Positions 1 through 4,656 of a stretch of DNA of 5,466 nt are shown here, piece by piece; the first letter of the stretch is position 1, and each line of letters opens with the position of its first letter. Both the position numbers and the translations under genes were made by a program. This DNA comes from Bifidobacteriaceae bacterium (lineage in GTDB: Bacteria; Actinomycetota; Actinomycetes; Actinomycetales; WQXJ01), in NCBI GenBank assembly GCA_031265345.1, contig JAISCU010000361.1, positions 1 through 5,466 of the forward strand, read 5' to 3'. The notes below the pieces were generated by a model that saw only the letters and a list, made by a program, of their open reading frames with translations, ran no database searches and was not told where the DNA came from.

Positions 1-119
1 CGCAGGCGGAATCGGGAGGCCTGACGCCCCCAGATGCGAGAGCCGGCCGAGACAGGTCCGCAGCCCACCTCGTGGGTCTGGTTCTGCGAGAATGGGAGCC
101 GAGGAAAGGAGCGCCGTGA
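1..119 (+). CDS. 3' end of an unidentified gene (partial)
   Basis: From base 3 an open frame runs in from the left edge and ends at TGA 117-119. It gives about 38 residues with G/C-rich third positions, ending in LVLREWEPRKGAP. I do not recognise the protein. Support for it being a real gene tail is contextual. Its stop overlaps the ATG of the next gene (TGATG, 117-121), and a strong AAAGGAG ribosome site for that next gene (105-111) lies within this tail. This is the usual arrangement of a translationally coupled operon. Two other frames are also open here, so the call is tentative. Confidence 0.35.
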   Translation, partial: QAESGGLTPPDARAGRDRSAAHLVGLVLREWEPRKGAP

Positions 120-329
120 TGGTCTACCGAGGCGATGTGCTGCCGGTCGGCGCGCTGCTGGAGCACGCGCTGGCCGTCGCCGCCGTGGGCCGCAGATCCC
201 GGCCGCCGGACGGACGCCTGGTATCCGGACGTGCCCGCGATCTTCCGGGCGGAGGCGGAACGCGACAGCCCGCCAGCGTTCCGGCGTCGCGGCATCTGGA
301 TCACCGCCCGCTCACTGGAGCGGGCATGA
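119..329 (+). pseudogene. small (~70 aa) operon gene with apparent frameshift
   Basis: ATG at 119 follows AAAGGAG (105-111) with a 7-nt spacer. The first frame reads MVYRGDVLPVGALLEHALAV and is then lost. The sequence after about base 187 makes better sense one frame over, as DAWYPDVPAIFRAEAERDSP, then PPAFRRRGIW, to TGA 327-329. Dropping one G from the GGG run at 187-189 joins the halves into one roughly 70-residue product with consistent G/C third positions. Its stop overlaps the ATG of the nucleotidyltransferase remnant (ATGA, 326-329), which supports a genuine gene pair. The family is not recognised. The joined reading is inference. A sequencing error in the G run would look the same. Confidence 0.4.
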
Positions 330-562
330 GCGCACCAGGCGGTCGCGTATTGGACGGGCGGGCGGTGCTCAGCCTGTTCGCGGAACTGGCCGACAGGCTC
401 GAAGCAGAGGGGCTGCGCGCCCGGCTATTCGTGGTCGGCGGCGCCGCGATGGCGTTGGCCCGCTGTAGTGCCACGCACCCCATCCCCGGTGTCAGGGCAA
501 TCCTCCTGGGACGTCAACGTGAGTTGCGCCGTCTCGCCCGGGGCACAATCACCCAGTCCTGA
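326..562 (+). pseudogene. truncated nucleotidyltransferase (AbiEii/DUF6036-like) N-terminus
   Basis: ATG 326 has GGAG at 317-320 and overlaps the preceding stop as ATGA. Residues 1 to about 46 run through LFAELADRLEAEGLRARLF and then VVGGAAMALA. This is the start of small DNT/MNT-fold nucleotidyltransferases that often serve as toxin or abortive-infection partners: a helix, then a strand leading into the GG motif. In the family a D-x-D metal-binding pair follows roughly ten residues after GG. Here the sequence becomes RCSATHPIPGVR and runs unrelated to the stop at 560-562. The catalytic acids and the rest of the fold are missing, so this is a truncated, presumably dead copy. The break is near base 460. 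The exact family name is less sure than the GG-type nucleotidyltransferase assignment. Confidence 0.55.
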
Positions 563-1019
563 TGGTCCTACCCGAGCCCCCGGTCGCGCTCGCCTGAGTA
601 AGCAGCCGGGCCGTGGCTGACCAGCACGGCGGTCGCAGCGGCGACAATGCGGTCCCCGATTCGGCGCACGGGGCCTCCCTTGGGTCCTCTTGCCGGTCCG
701 TGACCGGTCCGCGTTCACGGTGTCCGTCGTGGGCAGCCCGCGAGATCAGTTCGTCCAATCGTGGGCCCCGGCCGCTGTCGGCGACAGTCCTCCATCTTGG
801 GTTGAGGACAATCTGCACGATGCCGCCGGGCGTCTCTCCGCGCCAGCCCAGTTCGGCCGCGGTTGGTGTTGTCCGGCCAAACCACGCCCCAGGCCTTCAA
901 TGGGTGCGTCTGCGCAGGTCGGCATTCGAGTCCGAGCCGTCTAGGGAGCCGTCTGAGGGCCCGAGCAGGTCGCGGGCACGCTGCTGCCATTTGCCCCCCC
1001 TTGCCCTGGAGCAAGTCGG
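470..1019. other. 550-nt stretch without a confident gene
   Basis: Nothing here is recognisable as a whole gene. The clearest protein-like text is on the minus strand, from about 870 down to about 650. One frame reads AELGWRGETPGGIVQIVLNP and then RWRTVADSGRGPRLDELI. It has a GTG at 818 but no good ribosome site, and a stop lies just upstream near 897. A neighbouring frame upstream reads KAWGVVWPDNTN. This could be the remnant of a frameshifted gene, or chance openness in G+C-rich DNA. No RNA gene or clear promoter was seen. Confidence 0.3.
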
Positions 1020-1394
1020 ATGAATCCGGTCGCCATCAACCCGGGCAGCCTCGGCCGCCACATCCCGCCGGGCGCGGGCGCCCAGGATGCGTTGTCCGCG
1101 CCGATCCCGACTCGCGCCAAGGTGTCCGACGCCGTCCGATCCCGCTACGCCTTCCTCGCCGACCTCGACTGCGGCGAGAGGATCATCGCGCGGGCGCGCG
1201 AACAGGCCCGACGCTTCGCGCTGAAATTGCTCGCGGGCCTGCCCGGCGGCGGTCGTCGCAGTTGGAGGCCGGGTTCGCGGCTGTCGAGTCCCCGCGAGGC
1301 CTGGGCCGCCTTAGCCGGCGGTTCTCATCGTCACGGGTTGGCCGCGTCAATTTCGACCACTCGGTCGATCAACCAACGCTCGATCAGGGTCTGA
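1020..1394 (+). CDS. hypothetical protein, 124 aa
   Basis: I do not recognise this protein. ATG 1020 is preceded by GGAG (1008-1011) with an 8-nt spacer, a good ribosome site that decides the start. Codons for residues 1-75 have strongly G/C third positions, including the stretch VSDAVRSRYAFLADLDCGER followed by IIARAREQARRFALKLLAGL, which predicts charged amphipathic helix. After about base 1245 the codon bias weakens and another frame (SQLEAGFAAVESPRG) looks more coding-like. The C-terminus may therefore be frameshifted or replaced. The ORF ends convergently, overlapping the 3' end of the antitoxin gene by 64 nt, which is unusual for intact neighbours. There is no signal peptide or membrane segment. 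The N-terminal two thirds are probably real; the tail is doubtful. Confidence 0.45.
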   Translation: MNPVAINPGSLGRHIPPGAGAQDALSAPIPTRAKVSDAVRSRYAFLADLDCGERIIARAREQARRFALKLLAGLPGGGRRSWRPGSRLSSPREAWAALAGGSHRHGLAASISTTRSINQRSIRV

Positions 1395-1576
1395 CGGTCC
1401 ACGCCCTCCGCGTCGGCCTCGGAATCGATCAGGGCCACCAGGCCAGCCGACAGCAGGACACTGACCCACTGGTCGTCGGCGTCGCGGGTACCGGTCGAGA
1501 GATCCATGTATTGGTAGAGTTCATCGCTTCCTTGGTCGAACAGTCGATCAAGTTCTTCAGCGTCGATTTCTTTCAT
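1331..1576 (-). CDS. BrnA/CopG-like ribbon-helix-helix antitoxin
   Basis: This is the likely antitoxin of the adjacent BrnT-type toxin, 81 aa, ATG at 1576. Residues 1-35 are acidic (EIDAEELDRLFDQG, then YMDLSTG), matching the toxin-wrapping N-terminus of such antitoxins, which typically carry an FD-x-GED/E and DLS pattern. Residues 37-43 (WVSVLLS) form the DNA-binding beta strand. Residues 45-58 and 60-73 (DRQTLIERWLIDRV) are the two helices of the ribbon-helix-helix fold, close to the family's VTRQSLIKVWIAERL. The first 20 nt overlap the end of the toxin gene. A GAGGGAGG site lies about 12 nt upstream, inside the toxin gene. In this family the antitoxin dimer neutralises the toxin and represses the operon. 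No paired operator was identified here. The sequence appears intact, unlike the toxin's N-terminus. Confidence 0.75.
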   Translation of the reverse strand: MKEIDAEELDRLFDQGSDELYQYMDLSTGTRDADDQWVSVLLSAGLVALIDSEADAEGVDRQTLIERWLIDRVVEIDAANP

Positions 1577-1888
1577 TGTATAGTCGCGCCTCCCTCTGGG
1601 TCGCTCGTCGTACAGAAATCAGGCGCACGACCTCCCCGCGCGGCATCCGAAAGGCCGCGTAGATCCTTCCTTCCAGCCGCGCAAGGCGTGAGAACCGAGG
1701 TTCCGACGGATGACCGGCAGCGAGATCGAAGCCCAACCGGTCCCTCCACAGGAGCTTGGCCCTCTCGAAATCGATCCCGTGTTTCGCCCGGTTGGCCTGG
1801 CCCTTTTTGGCAGATCGTACTCGAAGGTGGTCGCGGCGTCGCGCGGCCACGATCCGTGAGGACCGCCCCATTCGCCCCGGCCGCCCAT
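1557..1888 (-). CDS. brnT: BrnT-family ribonuclease toxin, frameshifted near N-terminus
   Basis: The C-terminal part is clear BrnT: ANRAKHGIDFERAKLLWRDR, then FSRLARLEGRIYAAF and VVRLISVRRATQREARLYNE, the usual small RNase fold with its KHG motif and final R-rich helix. The expected first strand (FEYD) lies in a different frame, opened by ATG 1888. Its ATG overlaps the stop of the DUF4417 gene (TGATG). That frame reads to ATTFEYDLPK and meets an A5 tract (T5 at 1804-1808 on the + strand), after which the BrnT frame continues. A one-A loss, a two-A gain, or -1 slippage at the tract would restore FEYDLPKKGQANRAKHG. The BrnT frame is itself open from ATG 1895, giving about 112 aa with an Arg-rich, non-family N-terminus. 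The toxin could thus be dead, variant-tipped, or made by frameshifting. It ends at TGA 1557-1559, 20 nt inside the antitoxin gene. Confidence 0.7.
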
Positions 1889-2517
1889 CAACCATTACCC
1901 GGAAGACGCTCCGCGATCCGCTGATCTCGGACGTAGGGCACAACGACCAGATCACCGTAGTCCCACATCTCATCGAATGGCTCCCCGTAACAGACCACGA
2001 CCTCAGGCCGAACCACCCTGAACAACTCCCCATAACCGCGCATGAATGCCTGAGGAACGTCACGGCAACCGACCGTGGAAACCGACACCACGGAGCCGAC
2101 TTCAATCCCGGCGAAACAGAAATCAAAGCTCTTGCCGCCGCTCCACGACACGGTCGGGATCACCGTCATGCCCCGAGACTGCCAATACGCCCCACACCAA
2201 CGGTTCCGGAGCGTGTTGACAAGCTGGAGCATCACTGGCATGTCCATCCACAAGCTAAAGTCTGGCGACAGAACCTGCCGGTATTGAGCCAGTTCCGGGA
2301 CATGGGCTGCCGGATCGTTCCACACCTCGTCGAACTTCTTGTCGTCCTCAAGGAAGTGGACTGTGGCCGCCGTGTGGCGCGTCTCGGCCTTGACCGTGTT
2401 GCTGTACCGAATGAGTTGCAGGTCACTCAGAACCACATCCTGCTGACTGATCAGCGGCATATCATAGCGTCCCACCAATGGCAGGCATTGCTCGAAATAC
2501 CATTCGACCAGATGCAC
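1888..2517 (-). CDS. DUF4417 domain protein
   Basis: 209 aa, GTG at 2517, with an in-frame stop just upstream that limits the start. The body matches DUF4417: VHFLEDDKKFDEVWNDP (residues 53-69), VLSPDFSLWMDMP (82-94), NTLRNRWCGAYWQS (101-114), VIPTVSWSGGKSFDFCF (119-135), GSVVSVSTVG, then a C-terminal VVVCYGEPFDEM strand. These are the conserved blocks in the usual order and at the usual length, so the gene looks complete. The family's biochemical role is not established to my knowledge. It is frequent in phage and mobile-element DNA. There is no signal peptide or membrane helix, so it is probably cytoplasmic. Its stop overlaps the toxin ATG (TGATG), implying co-translation with the toxin-antitoxin pair. 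Upstream ribosome-site match is weak, and a TAGACT element sits 6 nt before the GTG, suggesting a leaderless message. Confidence 0.85.
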   Translation of the reverse strand: MHLVEWYFEQCLPLVGRYDMPLISQQDVVLSDLQLIRYSNTVKAETRHTAATVHFLEDDKKFDEVWNDPAAHVPELAQYRQVLSPDFSLWMDMPVMLQLVNTLRNRWCGAYWQSRGMTVIPTVSWSGGKSFDFCFAGIEVGSVVSVSTVGCRDVPQAFMRGYGELFRVVRPEVVVCYGEPFDEMWDYGDLVVVPYVRDQRIAERLPGNG

Positions 2518-2523
2518 CGCCCA

Positions 2524-2529
2524 AGTCTA
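2524..2529 (-). promoter_or_regulatory. candidate -10 element for the DUF4417-toxin-antitoxin operon
   Basis: On the minus strand TAGACT fits the actinobacterial -10 pattern TAnnnT and lies 6 nt before the GTG start. That spacing is typical of leaderless transcripts and agrees with the lack of a convincing ribosome site. No good -35 is seen 17-18 nt upstream. The 48-nt palindrome begins about 28 nt upstream of this element. Confidence 0.3.
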
Positions 2530-2556
2530 CCCGCGCCGCGACCGGCTTCGCCGCCT

Positions 2557-2604
2557 AAGGGCTGTCCATGCCAAGCCGCATGCGGCATAGCATGGACAGC
2601 CCTT
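2557..2604. repeat. 48-nt near-perfect palindrome
   Basis: Two 15-nt arms, 2557-2571 (AAGGGCTGTCCATGC) and 2590-2604, are exact reverse complements. They share a centre with an inner 12-nt palindrome GCCGCATGCGGC (2575-2586). Only two of 24 base pairs mismatch (2572/2589 and 2574/2587). It has no real loop and no U tract, and it sits between the 5' ends of divergent genes. It is therefore not an obvious terminator for either. It could be an operator, a cruciform or REP-like element, or a mobile-element relic. Confidence 0.85.
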
Positions 2605-2627
2605 TGCCGCCTTGCCCGGAGAAGCCC

Positions 2628-2663
2628 CTGGCCGTCGGCCAGTGCGGGCTCGGTCTAGCCGAG
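2628..2663. repeat. two short hairpins beside the palindrome
   Basis: CTGGCC-GTC-GGCCAG spans 2628-2642 (6-bp arms, 3-nt loop). CTCGG-TCTAG-CCGAG spans 2649-2663 (5-bp arms, 5-nt loop). With the 48-nt palindrome they make three hairpins within 107 nt, in a gap with no convincing gene. Short G+C-rich hairpins are common by chance at this composition, so the tandem arrangement is only suggestive. Confidence 0.45.
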
Positions 2664-2817
2664 GGTCTTCTGCGACCAGCGCGTCAACAGCCCCGGTGAG
2701 CCCTGTCTCGGACACTCAAACCACTCGACGGCTGCGGCTGCTCCACCGTCGCAACGCTCTGACCTACGGAAACGCCGTCAGGCGAGCCATAGGGATGCCA
2801 CAAGAACGGGGTTCCTT

Positions 2818-3240
2818 TTGACACGGCTCTCAATCATTGCCCCGAAGGCTGCGGAGCTATATAACCGCTGGTCAGGGCAGGTGTGCGGGTGGGATGACGG
2901 GTGCTTGGACGGGCCGTTGGAGTCCCCTGTCGGGGCGGTTGAGGGGAGGTATGTAACACCTCGAACATTCCTCCCCCCTGATCTGACACTCAAACTGGCT
3001 GCCGACTACGAGGCCGGCGCGACGGCCCGTGGCCTCGCCCGCGAACACGGCATCCACCGCACCACCGTGGTCCGCCACCTTCGCCGGGCGGGCGTCGTGA
3101 CCAGGCAGCGGCGCATGGCCGACTCACAGGCCCTGGTCGACCGGGCGCGGGCGCTTCACGCCGAAGGCCGGTCGCTGCGGGCCATCGGATTGGAACTCGG
3201 CATCTCTCATCCGTCCGTCAAGCGGTTGTTGGACATCTGA
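2818..3240 (+). CDS. tandem helix-turn-helix protein, recombinase-associated type
   Basis: 140 aa from TTG 2818, the first possible start after the in-frame stop at 2656-2658. Two helix-turn-helix motifs are visible. The first is at residues 69-92 (ARGLAREHGIHRTTVVRHLR), preceded by LAADYEAG. The second is at 118-140 (SLRAIGLELGISHPSVKRLL). This pairing resembles the DNA-binding tails of, and small proteins beside, actinobacterial serine recombinases, so a role in site-specific DNA binding is inferred. No catalytic recombinase domain is present. Residues 1-50 match nothing I know, have weaker coding bias and contain an inverted repeat, so the true start may be internal. The best evidence for coding is residues 50-140. 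It is divergent from the DUF4417 operon and 320 nt ahead of the methyltransferase. Confidence 0.65.
   Translation: MTRLSIIAPKAAELYNRWSGQVCGWDDGCLDGPLESPVGAVEGRYVTPRTFLPPDLTLKLAADYEAGATARGLAREHGIHRTTVVRHLRRAGVVTRQRRMADSQALVDRARALHAEGRSLRAIGLELGISHPSVKRLLDI
2943..2976. promoter_or_regulatory. nested inverted repeats, possible operator
   Basis: GGGGAGG (2943-2949) and CCTCCCC (2970-2976) are exact complements around 20 nt. Partly inside lies AGGTATGTAACACCT (2947-2961), an imperfect palindrome with 5 of 6 arm pairs matching. It sits just before the helix-turn-helix coding part of the 2818 gene. That would suit an autoregulatory site if translation actually begins downstream of the TTG, but no ATG, GTG or TTG is in frame right after it. 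Confidence 0.25.
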
Positions 3241-3560
3241 GCCCGGATGCCGTAGCTGAGGCCATCGCTGACTGGTCCGGACGATGCTGTCCGGACTCGT
3301 CGGCCATCCCGCCGCCCAGTCCCGATCCGGCGACCGGCGTCTCTGGCGATGCAGTCCGCGCGGCCGCGCGATGGTGGTGTTCGGCGCGCACCTTCCCGGC
3401 ATGCGCAGACGGATCACAATCGCTGACGAAACAGGTTTTCCGGGTACCGACCGGTTGCTCCTAGGCGGGTTTACAGCACGCGGGCAGTTCGCTCAGATGA
3501 GGTCGGACGCGGGCGACGCAATCGTCGGCGGTTGCGAGCTTGTGGCGGGCTGGTAACGCT
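3241..3560 (+). other. 320-nt gap with a possible small ORF
   Basis: No recognised gene. One frame is open from ATG 3284 (or ATG 3371) to TAA 3554-3556, ending four bases before the methyltransferase GTG. From 3371 it would give a 61-aa protein beginning MVVFGAHLPGMRRRITIADE. Third-position bias is moderate and neither start has a ribosome site, so it may be chance. If real, its position would couple it to the methyltransferase. A TTTACA at 3470-3475 has no good -10 partner. Confidence 0.25.
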
Positions 3561-4226
3561 GTGACCAGCGGCAATGTTGAACGGCGCCTCAAATGCGGGT
3601 CGCTCTTCAGCGGATACGGCGGCCTTGATCTGGCGGTCGAGGAGGTGTTCGGCGCCCGCACGGTCTGGTTCGCGGAGACCGACCCGGCCGCCGCGAAAGT
3701 GTATTCGAGCCACTGGCCCGGGGTCCCCAACCTGGGCGACGTCACCATGGTCGACTGGGGCGGCGTGGAGCGGGTGGACGTGCTGTGCGGAGGCTTCCCG
3801 TGCCAGTCGGTTTCGGTCAGTGGCTTGCGCCATGGCCTGGCCGAGGGCACGCAGTCGAACCTGTGGGCCGAGATGGCGACCGCGATCTCGGCCCTGCGAC
3901 CGCGGTGGGTCGTAGCGGAGAACGTGCCAGGTCTGCTCAGCGCACCAGCGGCGCGGCACCGGCCAAAGAAAGAAAGGGGACCGGGCGATGGGGGATTCGG
4001 GGACGGGTCGGGCGCCGTTCGCGGTGTGGGAGCCCGCGCTTGGGGTTTGGAGGACGAACCAGCCGGATCTTCTCGCGCGATGGGAGCGATATTGTCAGAC
4101 CTGGCCGGCCTGCGGTACGACGCGGGATGGGTCAGCCTACCGGCTGCCCGCGTGGGCGCTCCGCATCTCAGGTGGAGGGTTTTCCTTCTCGCGTGGCCGG
4201 CTGTTCCGGACCCCGACGGCGTCTGA
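3561..4226 (+). CDS. C5 cytosine DNA methyltransferase, alpha subunit (motifs I-VIII)
   Basis: It would form the catalytic half of an enzyme moving a methyl group from S-adenosylmethionine to C5 of cytosine in DNA. Numbering from GTG 3561 (221 aa), the motifs run: motif I at 14-23 (SLFSGYGGLD, AdoMet binding), E39-T-D41, GD 59-60, motif IV GGFPCQS with catalytic Cys81, ENV motif VI at 120-122, and motif VIII at 199-211 (GAPHLRWRVFLLA). It then stops with no recognition domain and no motifs IX-X, which lie in the overlapping next gene. A TTG at 3540 would add seven residues. Neither start has a strong ribosome site; GTG puts motif I at the usual distance. An unusual Gly/Arg-rich insert of about 45 residues (roughly 125-172) separates motif VI from the motif VIII region. 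No restriction gene is nearby. The type resembles phage and actinobacterial orphan methyltransferases. Confidence 0.85.
   Translation: MTSGNVERRLKCGSLFSGYGGLDLAVEEVFGARTVWFAETDPAAAKVYSSHWPGVPNLGDVTMVDWGGVERVDVLCGGFPCQSVSVSGLRHGLAEGTQSNLWAEMATAISALRPRWVVAENVPGLLSAPAARHRPKKERGPGDGGFGDGSGAVRGVGARAWGLEDEPAGSSRAMGAILSDLAGLRYDAGWVSLPAARVGAPHLRWRVFLLAWPAVPDPDGV
3972..3987 (+). promoter_or_regulatory. internal ribosome binding site for the beta subunit
   Basis: GAAAGGGGA (3972-3980) with core AAGGGG at 3974-3979 is followed by 8 nt and then ATG 3988. It lies inside the alpha gene, encoding its Lys/Glu/Arg/Gly insert. A purine-rich tract with correct spacing supports independent initiation of the beta reading frame. 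Confidence 0.55.
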
Positions 4227-4656
4227 CAGCGCCAGGGGCGGCGAGACCCTCACGAAAGTCAGGGAGCGCGGCGGCCAGGTCGCGTTGACGCATCAGTTGG
4301 TCGACCTGGCGGTACGGCGCTCCGCGATGAAGGACCCGGAAGAGGCGGCCGGGTGGTGGGGCGAGTACCAGCCTCAGGTTGGGCAGTGGGAAAGGGTCAC
4401 CGACAGATCCGCGCCCGAGCCCGCCGCGCGAGGACGGGCGGGCAGGTGGTTCTCATCGGCGGCATTCACAGAATGGGCGATGGGCCTACCCGAAGGCTGG
4501 GTCACAAGCCCTGAACTCGGATTGACCCGCGCGCAACAACTGCACACTTTGGGCAATGGTGTGGTACCTGAACAAGCTACTGCCGCGCTTCGAACGCTCT
4601 TGGCGCTCGGAGATCGGCCACCGCAACCGCGGCGAGGTGTCGGCCACTGCGAGTGA
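3988..4656 (+). CDS. C5 cytosine methyltransferase, beta subunit (recognition region, motifs IX-X)
   Basis: 222 aa in the +1 frame relative to alpha, overlapping it by 239 nt. Residues 14-54 carry VWRTNQPDLL and TWPACGTTRDGSAYRLP, the Trp-rich block (family form SETWPRSGMTRNGxAYELP) found in the C-terminal part of phage-type C5 methyltransferases. LFRTPTASD (72-80) matches the following LLPTPTASD. WWGEYQPQVGQWERV plus APEP (123-145) and FTEWAMGLPEGWVT (160-173) are the motif IX region. LHTLGNGVVPEQA (185-197) is motif X, which completes the AdoMet site. Motifs I-VIII are absent, so it cannot act alone. It presumably binds alpha and supplies target recognition; the target sequence cannot be read from this. 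Start ATG 3988 has an AAGGGG site 8 nt upstream. Precedents are M.AquI and M.EcoHK31I, whose two chains come from overlapping genes. Confidence 0.85.
   Translation: MGDSGTGRAPFAVWEPALGVWRTNQPDLLARWERYCQTWPACGTTRDGSAYRLPAWALRISGGGFSFSRGRLFRTPTASDSARGGETLTKVRERGGQVALTHQLVDLAVRRSAMKDPEEAAGWWGEYQPQVGQWERVTDRSAPEPAARGRAGRWFSSAAFTEWAMGLPEGWVTSPELGLTRAQQLHTLGNGVVPEQATAALRTLLALGDRPPQPRRGVGHCE

Noticed and set aside
863..1924. Long plus-strand open frame of 353 codons
   Set aside because: It is antisense to the toxin-antitoxin genes and the tail of the DUF4417 gene's region, is Arg/Pro/Ser-rich with no domain, and is explained by the strong G+C codon bias of the minus-strand genes.
2557..2604. Palindrome as the intrinsic terminator of a flanking gene
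   Set aside because: Both neighbouring genes begin, rather than end, next to it, and there is no T tract on either side.
1756..2658. Plus-strand open frame of 300 codons
   Set aside because: It is the shadow of the DUF4417 gene, whose minus-strand product matches a known family block for block.
3461..3959. Two minus-strand open frames opposite the alpha subunit
   Set aside because: Arg/Pro-rich shadows of the methyltransferase coding strand with no recognisable domain or start signal.
3988..4226. Treating the methyltransferase as one gene with a frameshift error
   Set aside because: Both frames carry family-conserved motifs across the overlap, and the downstream frame has its own ATG and ribosome site, so a single indel cannot rebuild one protein without losing conserved sequence.
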